NCBI GenBank assembly: GCA_028706695.1
Contig: JAQTVU010000126.1
Location: 1 to 7,083, forward strand
Source: Mycobacterium sp.
GTDB taxonomy: Bacteria; Actinomycetota; Actinomycetes; Mycobacteriales; Mycobacteriaceae
Length of the DNA: 7,083 bases
Reading direction: 5' to 3'
Shown: in pieces, positions 1-5,661 of the stretch
Layout: every line of letters starts with the position of its first letter
Numbering within the stretch: position 1 is the stretch's first letter
The notes under the pieces: generated by a model
Databases searched by the model: none
Seen by the model: the letters and a program-made list of their open reading frames with translations, nothing else
What the model was told of the DNA's origin: nothing
Program-made: the position numbers and the translations under genes

Positions 1-272
1 ATCGGGAAGGTGCGGTCGGTCTTGACGGCGTCTTCGGCGACCTTGACGGCCTGCTCGAGGACCTGCGCGCCCTCCTGTTCCTGCCAGACCGACACTCCCG
101 CCGACAGCGGGAATTGCGGGTACATCTGCACGGCGGCGCTGACCATGTGCACCACGGTCAGCGGGACGTGCCGCATCGCGGCGTCGCGCGCCGCCCACGA
201 GACGGCGGCATTGGCCGCGGCCGATCCGTCGACTCCGACGACGATGCCGTGGCGCTGCACCGGTGCAGACAT
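1..272 (-). CDS. Universal stress protein, N-terminal 90 residues (cut by window edge)
   Basis: The gene reads leftward off the window, so only the first 90 residues are visible. It opens with MSAPVQRHG and then the first USP beta strand, IVVGVDGS, whose Asp contacts the adenine nucleotide in ATP-binding USPs. A helix follows (WAARDAAMRHVPLT), then the second strand and a Trp-containing loop (SVWQEQEG). This pattern is that of the M. tuberculosis Rv2005c/Rv2623/Rv1996 two-domain USP family, as I recall those sequences. The ATG at 272 is supported by a good ribosome-binding site (GAGGGGAG about 6 bases upstream). The nucleotide-binding glycine motif lies outside the window, so ATP binding cannot be judged. 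The gene is divergent from the USP at 608. Its upstream region has a DosR-type promoter arrangement (299-363), so hypoxia/NO induction by DevR is likely by inference. Family assignment is secure; exact orthology is not. Confidence 0.9.
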   Translation of the reverse strand, partial: MSAPVQRHGIVVGVDGSAAANAAVSWAARDAAMRHVPLTVVHMVSAAVQMYPQFPLSAGVSVWQEQEGAQVLEQAVKVAEDAVKTDRTFP

Positions 273-298
273 GTCGTTCTCCCCTCAGTCCGATGAAA

Positions 299-363
299 AC
301 GCTATTCCCCGAATGGTCGACGCGCACGAGGCTTTGGTCACCAACCGCGTGGCCATCAGACCG
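299..363 (-). promoter_or_regulatory. Candidate DosR/DevR-dependent promoter of the left USP
   Basis: Read on the minus strand, a proximal site (positions 344 to 325) matches the published DosR consensus TTSGGGACTWWAGTCCCSAA at 14 of 20 positions by my hand count, including the TTS flank and the GAC..WWAG core. A second site centred 22 bp upstream (363 to 350) fits the core GGNCNNNNGNCC (GGCCATCAGACC). A -10 hexamer of TANNNT type (TAGCGT) lies at 304-299. That puts the start of transcription near 291 and the proximal box centre near -43, the usual place for DevR next to RNA polymerase. The leader would be about 20 bases and contains the ribosome-binding site. No clear -35 is present, as expected for an activator-dependent promoter. 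Binding itself is inferred. Confidence 0.5.
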
Positions 364-524
364 TCATGCCGCGGGCGGGCTTGACCGCGACCGGCGGCCG
401 GCGGGATCTTCGCAAGGTGCGCGAAAGGATCGCCACCAGCGACAGGCGCTACGCCTCGTCGTCGGCCTATGGCACAACCGAGCCCAACCGCCACGCCGGC
501 GCACTGCTGACGATGGCCGGGCAG

Positions 525-571
525 TCAAGGCCCAACGGCCCTGCCGCACCGTCGGCGGCGGCCAATAGTGT
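525..571 (+). promoter_or_regulatory. Candidate DosR/DevR-dependent promoter of the rightward USP
   Basis: The 14-base core at 528-541 (AGGCCCAACGGCCC) matches the DosR consensus core at 9 of 14 positions and keeps the GG..C....G..CC contacts; the flanks match poorly. A TAGTGT -10 element (TANNNT type) at 566-571 puts the transcript start near 578, with the box centred near -43. The leader would be about 30 bases. A weaker half-conserved site (7 of 14) near 507-520 is placed where a distal box would sit. The spacing agrees within 1 bp with two other candidate promoters in this window, which is the main reason I keep it. Confidence 0.38.
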
Positions 572-607
572 CGGGAAATCGACGGGCCCACGGATTTGGA
601 GGATGCG

Positions 608-1438
608 ATGAACCGTCCGCAGTCAGCACAGCGGATCGTGGTGGGTGTCGACGGCTCACAGGCGGCGATCAACGCGGCGAAGTGGGCGATCCCCGAGGCC
701 CTCAGCCGCAACATCCCGCTACGGCTGGTCCACGCCGTCCCGCAACGGCCCGCGGATACCGGGGTAAGCGACCAGACCCTGGACGTCGAGTACGCCGAGA
801 CGTCGTTGCGCGCCGCCGACGCCGCCCTGCAGGCGATGGGCGAGCCGGTCAAGGTCGAATGCGACATCGTGCACGAATCCCCGGAGCGCGCCCTGATCGG
901 GCAGTCACGGCACGCTGCCATGGTCTGCGTGGGGTCGGTGGGCATCGGGCGCATCGCGCGCAAGGTACTCGGTTCGACCGCCGAAGCCCTGGCCCGGCAC
1001 GCGTATTGCCCCGTCGCGATCATCCGTTGCGAAAGCGAGGCGGTCGAGTCGGGGTCCGGGTATGTTGCCGTGGTCGTCGACGACTCGCCCGCGGATGACT
1101 CCGTGCTCGAACACGGCTTCCGGGTAGCGCGACTGCGTCAGGCGTCGATTTTGGCGATGGGTGTGTGGCGCCGGGGTGTCGGTGAAATCCCGTACCGCCA
1201 GCTGGAGCGTCGGCTGGGCCCCTGGGTGGCCCGGTACCCCGAGATCCATGTCCAGCCGGCCGCCGCACGGCGTGGCGCCGCGGAGTTCCTCGCCCACGCT
1301 CGGGAATCCGCCCAGTTGGCGGTCCAGTTGGCGGTGGTGGGCGGCGGGGATGCCGACAAGGTCGCGAAGATGATCGGCCCGAGCACCCGGCACATACCGG
1401 GGCGCGCCGGGTGCTCGGTGCTCGTGGCGCGCGGCTGA
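608..1438 (+). CDS. Universal stress protein with degenerate second domain (Rv3134c/Rv2028c type)
   Basis: The product is 276 residues. Domain 1 (about 8-140) starts with IVVGVDGS (Asp15) and carries the full ATP motif G-2x-G-9x-G-S/T: Gly109, Gly112, Gly122-Ser123, followed by the strand CPVAIIR. It should therefore bind nucleotide. Domain 2 (about 150-276) keeps the fold outline (VAVVVDDS, a Trp/Tyr-Pro segment at 206-211, CSVLVARG at the end) but has lost the glycine motif. That resembles USPs next to devR or dosT in M. tuberculosis. The start is ATG 608 with GGAGG at 598-602; the TTG at 596 overlaps that site and is less likely. An in-frame 12-bp duplication doubles QLAV at residues 236-243. 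The gene is transcribed rightward, away from the left USP, and runs head-on into the minus-strand cluster with 10 bases between stops. The exact role of such USPs is unknown; a link to hypoxic dormancy is inferred from context. Confidence 0.93.
   Translation: MNRPQSAQRIVVGVDGSQAAINAAKWAIPEALSRNIPLRLVHAVPQRPADTGVSDQTLDVEYAETSLRAADAALQAMGEPVKVECDIVHESPERALIGQSRHAAMVCVGSVGIGRIARKVLGSTAEALARHAYCPVAIIRCESEAVESGSGYVAVVVDDSPADDSVLEHGFRVARLRQASILAMGVWRRGVGEIPYRQLERRLGPWVARYPEIHVQPAAARRGAAEFLAHARESAQLAVQLAVVGGGDADKVAKMIGPSTRHIPGRAGCSVLVARG
1312..1335 (+). repeat. Perfect 12-bp tandem duplication inside the USP gene
   Basis: The unit CCAGTTGGCGGT occurs twice back to back without mismatch, so the protein reads QLAVQLAVVGG. 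Aligning by eye with the USP at 6619 (SAIGLAVVG) suggests four extra residues just before a core beta strand of domain 2. Because the unit is a multiple of three the frame survives. Confidence 0.85.
1381..1416 (-). terminator. GC-rich hairpin, likely terminator of the minus-strand cluster
   Basis: Perfect 11-bp arms (GAGCACCCGGC at 1381-1391, GCCGGGTGCTC at 1406-1416) enclose a 14-base loop. For the minus-strand transcript the hairpin begins 33 bases after the stop codon of the USP at 1449, a normal terminator position. No U-tract follows, which is common for mycobacterial hairpin terminators. The same bases encode the C-terminus of the plus-strand USP (residues about 258-270), so the hairpin is also translated on the other strand. 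It could equally be a coincidence of coding sequence, but an 11-bp perfect stem is long for chance. Confidence 0.5.
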
Positions 1439-1448
1439 CCAGAGGGCG

Positions 1449-2342
1449 TTACCGCCGCCGGCCGTCACGGACGACGATCACCGGAATCCTCGCCGCCTGC
1501 GCCACCGCCGAGCTGACCGACCCCAGCAGCATGCCGGGAAATCCGCCCCGCCCGCGGCTGCCGACCACCACCAGCTGCGCGCGTTCGGATTCCGCAAGCA
1601 GCCACCGGGACGGCTTGTCGCAGACCAGCAGCCGCTCCACGTGCACGTCCGGATACTGTTCCTGCCAGCCGGCCAGGCGTTCGGCGAGGATCTCCTGGCC
1701 CTCACGTTCGCGGTCGCGCCAGTCCATGCCGAGGATCGGAAACACCCCGACGTCGCTCCACGCGTGCAGCGCCACCAGCCCCACTCCGCGGCGGGAGGCT
1801 TCGTCGAAGGCCAGCGCCGTCGCCGCTACCGACGCCGGTGACCCGTCGACGCCCAGCAACAGCGGGGCGCCCGGGACGGACGCCGCGTCCCCATCGGAGT
1901 GCACCACCGCGACCGGGCAATGGGCGTGGTGTACGAGCCCGGTGGTGACCGAGCCGAGCAGCAGCCGGCCCGCCGCGCCCATCCCCTGGCTGCCGGCCAC
2001 CACGATCCACGCGTCCGCGGAGGCGTCGATCAGCGCCGGCACCACGCTCGAATACAACAACTGGGTGTGCAGGTCCGGGGACTCCGCGTCGCGCAAGCTT
2101 GCCCTCAGGGACTTGCGGGACTGCTCCATGACCCCGCGTGCCTCTTCTCGCTGCCACTCGGGCATCTCCGGATAGAGTTGGCCGACCGGCCACCCGACGA
2201 GCACGGGCTGGACGGCGTGCACCAGCGTGATCGGCAATCCGCGCAGCACGGCCTCGCGGGCGCCCCAGGCCACCGCGGCGTCGGACACCGCCGACCCGTC
2301 GACGCAGACCAGCACTCCGAATTTCTTTGCGGTGTCTGGCAT
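1449..2342 (-). CDS. Two-domain universal stress protein, Rv2623 (TB31.7) type
   Basis: The product is 297 residues, the length I remember for M. tuberculosis Rv2623. Both USP domains look intact. Domain 1 has VCVDGS (Asp15) and Gly117-SQ-Gly120-9x-Gly130-Ser131. Domain 2 has LLGVDGS (Asp166) and Gly261-SR-Gly264-9x-Gly274-Ser275. Asp15 and Gly117 are the positions whose substitution was reported to abolish ATP binding in Rv2623, so nucleotide binding is likely. The segment from about 178 to 232 (FDEASRR, ALHAWSDV, ERLAGWQEQYPDV) is typical of this mycobacterial subfamily. ATG 2342 is chosen because GAGGAG stands 7 bases upstream; an in-frame ATG at 2366 lacks such a site. The gene follows the GNAT by 26 bases and is probably co-transcribed with it. 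A role in slowing growth under hypoxia is known for Rv2623 and is inferred here. Confidence 0.94.
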   Translation of the reverse strand: MPDTAKKFGVLVCVDGSAVSDAAVAWGAREAVLRGLPITLVHAVQPVLVGWPVGQLYPEMPEWQREEARGVMEQSRKSLRASLRDAESPDLHTQLLYSSVVPALIDASADAWIVVAGSQGMGAAGRLLLGSVTTGLVHHAHCPVAVVHSDGDAASVPGAPLLLGVDGSPASVAATALAFDEASRRGVGLVALHAWSDVGVFPILGMDWRDREREGQEILAERLAGWQEQYPDVHVERLLVCDKPSRWLLAESERAQLVVVGSRGRGGFPGMLLGSVSSAVAQAARIPVIVVRDGRRR

Positions 2343-2352
2343 TTGGCACTCC

Positions 2353-2377
2353 TCGCTAGGGCACATCGCTAGGGCAC
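2353..2377 (-). repeat. 13-bp-period tandem duplication over the GNAT stop and USP leader
   Basis: The 12-mer TCGCTAGGGCAC (plus strand) occurs at 2353-2364 and 2366-2377, one base apart. The copy nearer the GNAT contains its TAG stop; the other lies between that stop and the USP ribosome-binding site. The duplication lengthens the spacer between the two genes and creates an additional in-frame ATG at 2366. Confidence 0.8.
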
Positions 2378-2881
2378 TGCGGGCAGCTCGATGTCCAGAT
2401 GTCGGATCGATCCGTAATCCGTCGGCTCGCACGCCCACCCGAGGTCGGACAAGACCATGAGCATGAGATGGTTCTCGGCCAGAACGTCCGCGACGAAGCG
2501 GCCGATCCCAGCGGCGCGCGCGACCCCCGCCAGATGCTTGAGCAGGGCCGTGCCCACCCCGAGCGCGTGATCCGCGTGGGCGACGACGATGGCGACTTCC
2601 GCGGTTTTCGGATCGTCGGAGACCACCGCATAGTTGGCCACGCCGATCAGCCGTTCGCCGTCGAACCCGCCGAGGGCGTACCGCCCGTCCGCCGGACCGG
2701 TCAGTTCGCCCACGAGTTGTGTGAGCGGCACCGGCTGCAGCGTGAAGAACCGTAGGTACCGGTCGTGGCCGGACAAGTGTTGGTGCAGCTCCATCACGGC
2801 CGGCGCGTCGTCGCCGCTGAGGCGCCGCAATGACATGACCCGGCCGTCGAGCAGCCGGGCCGTCGCCGCCTGATCGCTCAT
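2369..2881 (-). CDS. Stand-alone GNAT acetyltransferase, Pat-like catalytic domain
   Basis: The product is 170 residues, one GNAT domain with no other module. GNATs transfer an acyl group from acyl-CoA to an amine. Visible features are SLRRLSGDD and ERYLRFF-like text (HDRYLRFFTLQP, 39-50), typical of the GNAT domain in bacterial Pat/acyl-CoA-synthetase-linked acetyltransferases. The acyl-CoA loop is HALGVGTALL (105-114), with His replacing the usual Gln/Arg of Q/R-x-x-G-x-G. The C-terminal part reads NHLMLMVLSDLGW (137-149). Unlike mycobacterial Pat (Rv0998, MSMEG_5458) there is no cyclic-nucleotide domain. The ATG at 2881 has no Shine-Dalgarno sequence; a -10 element ends 8 bases before it, fitting a leaderless mRNA. 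Met16 is an alternative start. It lies 99 bases after devS and 26 before a USP. A USP is a known substrate of mycobacterial Pat, so its neighbour is a candidate substrate (inference). Confidence 0.85.
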   Translation of the reverse strand: MSDQAATARLLDGRVMSLRRLSGDDAPAVMELHQHLSGHDRYLRFFTLQPVPLTQLVGELTGPADGRYALGGFDGERLIGVANYAVVSDDPKTAEVAIVVAHADHALGVGTALLKHLAGVARAAGIGRFVADVLAENHLMLMVLSDLGWACEPTDYGSIRHLDIELPAVP

Positions 2882-2889
2882 GATCCAGC

Positions 2890-2935
2890 AGGGTATCCGC
2901 GCGCGCCGCCGTTGGGCAGGGTCATCAGACCCCGC
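2890..2935 (-). promoter_or_regulatory. Candidate DosR-type internal promoter for the GNAT-USP pair
   Basis: On the minus strand, positions 2932-2919 read GGGTCTGATGACCC, with perfect 5-bp arms around TGAT; the core matches the DosR consensus at 10 of 14 positions in either orientation. A -10 element TACCCT (TANNNT) lies at 2895-2890. The transcript start would fall at about 2884-2881, at or within 3 bases of the GNAT ATG, which lacks a ribosome-binding site. The box centre is then near -42.5. A weaker match (8 of 14) lies 23 bp further upstream (2955-2942). The plus-strand text GGTCATCAGACC differs by one base from GGCCATCAGACC in the left promoter. Alternative reading: a short hairpin terminator after devS, though there is no U-tract. 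Confidence 0.45.
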
Positions 2936-2980
2936 GGGCTTTTGCCGTTGGTCTCGGCCCGGAATCCGGTCAACCGCGGC

Positions 2981-4693
2981 TCAGCGACCGGTCAGCGGGG
3001 CTGTCCAGTGCACGCGGGCACCGCCCTCGGGTGGATTGCTGACCTCGCAGGTGCCGCCGAGTTGCTCGGCGCGGTATTTCATGCCGGTCAGTCCGCTGCT
3101 GCGCCGATTGCCTGCCGGTATGCCGCAGCCGTTGTCGAAGATGTCGAGGACGAACATGTCACCGACGCTGACCTCGACGGTCAATCGCGAAGCACCCGAG
3201 TGCCGAAGGGCGTTGCTGATGGCTTCCGCGGTGACGGCCTCGGCGTGCTCGGCAAGCTCACCGTCGACGGCCGTCACCGGCCCATGCATGCGCACCGTGG
3301 TGACGATGTCGCGATTCTCGGTCAGGTCGGCGACCACTCGCTGGATCCGGTGCCGGAAATCCCCGTTGCGTCCCACCGTCGACCTCAGCTGGAAGATGGT
3401 CGTGCGGATCTCCTCGATGATCGTTTGCAGATCGTCCAACGTGCGGTTGAGACGCTCGGCGATCTCCGGCGACCGCGCCCGGGCCAGGGTGCCCTGCAAG
3501 TCCATGCCCGCGGCGAACAGCCGCTGAATGACATGATCGTGCAGGTCGTGGGCGATGCGCTCCCGCTCGGCCAGGATGGTCAGCTGCCGGGAATCCTGGC
3601 GGGCCGATGCCAGCGCGAGCGCGATCGCGGCATGGGTGGCGAAGTCGCTGATCAGACCCAGGCAGCTGTCGTCGAACGGCGGCTGGTCGGCGCCGCGGGC
3701 GATCGCGATCACCCCGACGACCTCGTCGTCGGCGCGCAGCGGCATGATGATGGCTGGGCGCTGCCCCACATCGGTGAACGCCTGGATCGGGTACCGCAGG
3801 CAATCCGTGTTCACCGGTTCGCCGGATCGGAACACCGCGCCGCTGGTGGAACCCTGCACCGGGACCCGTTGGCCGATAACCGCCGCGGCGTGGACCCCCA
3901 CCGCGGCGGACACCACCAGCGCGTCGACTTCGTCGTCGGGCACGCCGGCGTCGGCCGGGACGAGCACGATCGCCTGTTCGGCATCGGTCAGGCCCCGCGC
4001 CCGTTCGGCGATCAATTGCAGCGGACGCCGATGCGGCTCGTCGCTGGACAGCAGCGCGGTGGTGATCTCGCGGCTCGCCTCCATCCATTTCGCCGCCATC
4101 CGCTCGCGTTCGAACAACTGCGCGTTGTCGATCGCGACCGCCGCGGCGAACGCCAGCGCGCGGGCGGCGACCTCATCGGACTCGGAGAAGGTGCGGGCCG
4201 GGTCGACGTGGGTGAGGTACAGGTTGCCGAACACGCTGTCCCGGATGGTGATCGGCACCGCGAGAAAGGCCCGCATGGGCGGGTGGTGCTCGGGGAAGCC
4301 GACGGCGGCGGGATGCGCGGCCAGGTCGTCCATCCGCAGGGCCGGCGTGTCCAGCAACGAAAGGCTCAGCAGACCCTTGCCCACCGGCAAGTGCCCAATG
4401 CGGCCGGCCGTCTCCTCGTCCATCCCCTCGTGCACGAAGGCCACCAGGTCCCCCTCCGGATCACGGATGGCCAGCGCCCCATACGGCGCGGAGGTCAGTT
4501 CCCTGGCCGCGGCGACGATCCGGTGCAGTGTCTTGTCCAAGTCCAGGCCCGCGCCGATCTCGACGATCACGCGCAGCAATTGCTCCATTTGGTCGCGCGC
4601 CGCCAGCAACTCGTCGAGTTGCGCGTGCATCCTGCCGACCAGCCCACGTCGGCCGAGTCCGGCAAAAGCTGAGTTGCATTCGTCGTCGGCCAA
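2981..4693 (-). CDS. devS: Haem-GAF oxygen/redox sensor histidine kinase (DevS/DosT family)
   Basis: With a TTG start the product is 570 residues, close to DosS (578) and DosT (573). Order: N-terminal helix, GAF-A (about 37-195), GAF-B (about 210-362), HisKA_3 dimerisation domain (about 372-440), HATPase (about 482-568). It phosphorylates DevR. In GAF-A the motif EHHPPMR carries His137, which aligns with the haem-ligating His149 of DosS. Tyr159 (NLYLT) matches distal Tyr171. Ala75 occupies the place of DosS Glu87/DosT Gly85. The phospho-acceptor is His385 in RIAHDLHDHVIQRLF; the N box is Asn494 (SNALRH) and the G box DNGCGIP is at 520-526. No membrane segment is visible, so it is cytosolic. 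TTG 4693 is preferred because GGAGG stands 11 bases upstream and the length fits. An in-frame ATG at 4867 adds 58 family-atypical residues and has no ribosome-binding site; ATG 4630 would cut the first helix. Start is uncertain, identity is not. Confidence 0.92.
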   Translation of the reverse strand: MADDECNSAFAGLGRRGLVGRMHAQLDELLAARDQMEQLLRVIVEIGAGLDLDKTLHRIVAAARELTSAPYGALAIRDPEGDLVAFVHEGMDEETAGRIGHLPVGKGLLSLSLLDTPALRMDDLAAHPAAVGFPEHHPPMRAFLAVPITIRDSVFGNLYLTHVDPARTFSESDEVAARALAFAAAVAIDNAQLFERERMAAKWMEASREITTALLSSDEPHRRPLQLIAERARGLTDAEQAIVLVPADAGVPDDEVDALVVSAAVGVHAAAVIGQRVPVQGSTSGAVFRSGEPVNTDCLRYPIQAFTDVGQRPAIIMPLRADDEVVGVIAIARGADQPPFDDSCLGLISDFATHAAIALALASARQDSRQLTILAERERIAHDLHDHVIQRLFAAGMDLQGTLARARSPEIAERLNRTLDDLQTIIEEIRTTIFQLRSTVGRNGDFRHRIQRVVADLTENRDIVTTVRMHGPVTAVDGELAEHAEAVTAEAISNALRHSGASRLTVEVSVGDMFVLDIFDNGCGIPAGNRRSSGLTGMKYRAEQLGGTCEVSNPPEGGARVHWTAPLTGR

Positions 4694-4977
4694 CCGACTC
4701 AATACCTCCACCACGTTGCACACCACATTGCAGCCACGCGGCTGCCCGCGACGAGCAAGATGGCAGCGGCGCAGTGGCCAACGAAAGGTGCCTTCCGGTA
4801 GCTTAGCGTCTTCTGCCGACCGCGTCGCTTCTGCCAGCCGCAACGCTGCAGCACCCACCCGGCACATCCGCCGTCAGGCGGCAGCCACCAGCGAATACGC
4901 CCGAGCCGGCCGAGCCGCAACCGCGACGAGCGCGGTCCCGGCATGCGTCGCGCCAGCAAATCCCCGGCTAATCCCGG
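4694..4977. other. devR-devS intergenic gap
   Basis: These 284 bases between devR stop and the preferred devS start hold no separate gene. The devS frame stays open up to an ATG at 4867, with an in-frame TGA four codon positions earlier, so a 58-residue N-terminal extension is formally possible. On the minus strand a TAAGCT element (4805-4800) could be a -10 with only a 3-of-6 -35 match 17 bp upstream (4828-4823); I found no DosR-like box near it. In M. tuberculosis devR and devS are nearly contiguous, so a gap this size is unusual. Two tandem duplications flank it (4709-4732 and 4963-4982). Confidence 0.55.
4709..4732 (-). repeat. 12-bp tandem duplication beside the devS ribosome-binding site
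   Basis: Minus strand: TGCAATGTGGTG followed directly by TGCAACGTGGTG, 11 of 12 bases identical, immediately before the GAGG of the proposed devS ribosome-binding site. If translated as part of the longer devS frame it would read CNVVCNVV. Confidence 0.75.
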
Positions 4978-4982
4978 CTAAT
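4963..4982 (-). repeat. 10-bp tandem duplication at the devR stop codon
   Basis: CCCGGCTAAT (plus strand) occurs twice in perfect tandem, at 4963-4972 and 4973-4982, followed by a third partial copy (CCGGC). The copy nearer devR contains its TAG stop at 4980-4978. The unit is not a multiple of three, so it may have fixed the end of the devR tail. Confidence 0.75.
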
Positions 4983-5661
4983 CCGGCGGCGGTTCGGTAG
5001 GTGTCCCCGGGGGCGCGGCCGGTTGGCCGGACCGCCGATCCAGTTTCGACGCGAACACCGCCGCCTGGGTCCGCCGCTCCATGCCGAGTTTGGCCAGCAA
5101 CCGCGACACGTAGTTCTTCACCGTTTTCTCGGCAAGGAACATCCGGGCGGCGATCTGCCTGTTGGTCAGGCCCTCACTGAGCAGGGCGAGCAGTGTGCGT
5201 TCCTGTTCGGTCAGCCCGGACAGCGGGTCCTCCCGCTCCGCCGCACCGCGCAGTTTGGCCATCAGCGCGGCGGCCGCCCGATTGTCCAGCAGGGACTTGC
5301 CGGCGCCGACCTGTTTGACCGCGTGCGCCAATTCCATGCCCCGGATGTCTTTGACGACGTAGCCGCTGGCGCCGGCCAGGATCGCCTCGAGCATCGCCTC
5401 GTCGGAGGTGAACGACGTCAGCATCAGGCAGCGCAACTCGGGATGATCGGAAACCAGGTCGCGGCACAATTCAATCCCGTTGCCGTCGGGAAGCCGCACG
5501 TCGAGGACGGCGACGTCGGGCCGCAGGGCCGGTATTCGCGCCTTCGCCTCCGATACCGAGCCGGCTTCGCCGACGATTTCAAGCTCCGGGTCGGACGCGA
5601 GGAGATCGGCAAGACCACGCCGAACGACTTCATGGTCATCGACCAGGAAAACCTTAACCAT
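4978..5661 (-). CDS. devR: Dormancy response regulator DevR/DosR (NarL/FixJ family)
   Basis: The product is 227 residues: an N-terminal receiver (1-about 120), a linker helix, and a C-terminal LuxR/NarL helix-turn-helix (about 147-207). It activates the dormancy regulon after phosphorylation by DevS-type kinases. The receiver shows Asp8-Asp9, phospho-acceptor Asp54, Thr82 and Lys104, all at the numbering of M. tuberculosis DosR. The recognition helix keeps Lys179, Lys182 and Asn183, which contact DNA in the DosR structure. Of the two reported PknH phosphorylation sites, Thr198 is kept and Thr205 is Ser205. The tail is about 10 residues longer than the 217-residue M. tuberculosis protein and rich in Pro (QPAAPPGTPTEPPPD). 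ATG 5661 has GGGAAGGG 6 bases upstream and reproduces the MVKVFLVDDHE start exactly; an upstream in-frame ATG at 5730 is not needed. A USP lies 89 bases upstream, as in the Rv3134c-devR arrangement. It could be a second DosR copy rather than the main one. Confidence 0.96.
   Translation of the reverse strand: MVKVFLVDDHEVVRRGLADLLASDPELEIVGEAGSVSEAKARIPALRPDVAVLDVRLPDGNGIELCRDLVSDHPELRCLMLTSFTSDEAMLEAILAGASGYVVKDIRGMELAHAVKQVGAGKSLLDNRAAAALMAKLRGAAEREDPLSGLTEQERTLLALLSEGLTNRQIAARMFLAEKTVKNYVSRLLAKLGMERRTQAAVFASKLDRRSGQPAAPPGTPTEPPPD

Larger units (their letters stand above)
273..607. other. Divergent intergenic regulatory region
   Basis: These 335 bases separate two divergent USP genes. I find no convincing gene here; the short open frames lack ribosome-binding sites and family motifs. 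The region holds two separable promoter regions: one firing left (boxes 325-344 and 350-363, -10 at 299-304) and one firing right (box about 525-544, -10 at 566-571). The roughly 150 bases between them (about 365-520) show nothing I can name, apart from a weak possible distal box near 507-520. Confidence 0.7.

Noticed and set aside
596..607. TTG 596 as start of the plus-strand USP
   Set aside because: It overlaps the GGAGG that correctly serves ATG 608, and has no site of its own.
364..1023. 219-codon minus-strand open frame across the USP start at 608
   Set aside because: Low-complexity Arg/Ser/Ala composition and no family features. The plus-strand frame is a clear USP.
2912..4672. 586-codon plus-strand open frame opposite devS
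   Set aside because: It is a shadow of the kinase gene caused by GC-rich third codon positions. It has no domain motifs or ribosome-binding site, while the minus-strand frame shows complete GAF, HisKA_3 and HATPase motifs.
4800..4828. Dedicated devS promoter (TAAGCT -10)
   Set aside because: The -35 matches only 3 of 6 and no activator site is evident, so it is mentioned in the gap entry but not called.
4694..4867. ATG 4867 as devS start
   Set aside because: No ribosome-binding site, 58 residues with no counterpart in DosS/DosT as I recall them, and total length too long. Kept only as an alternative.
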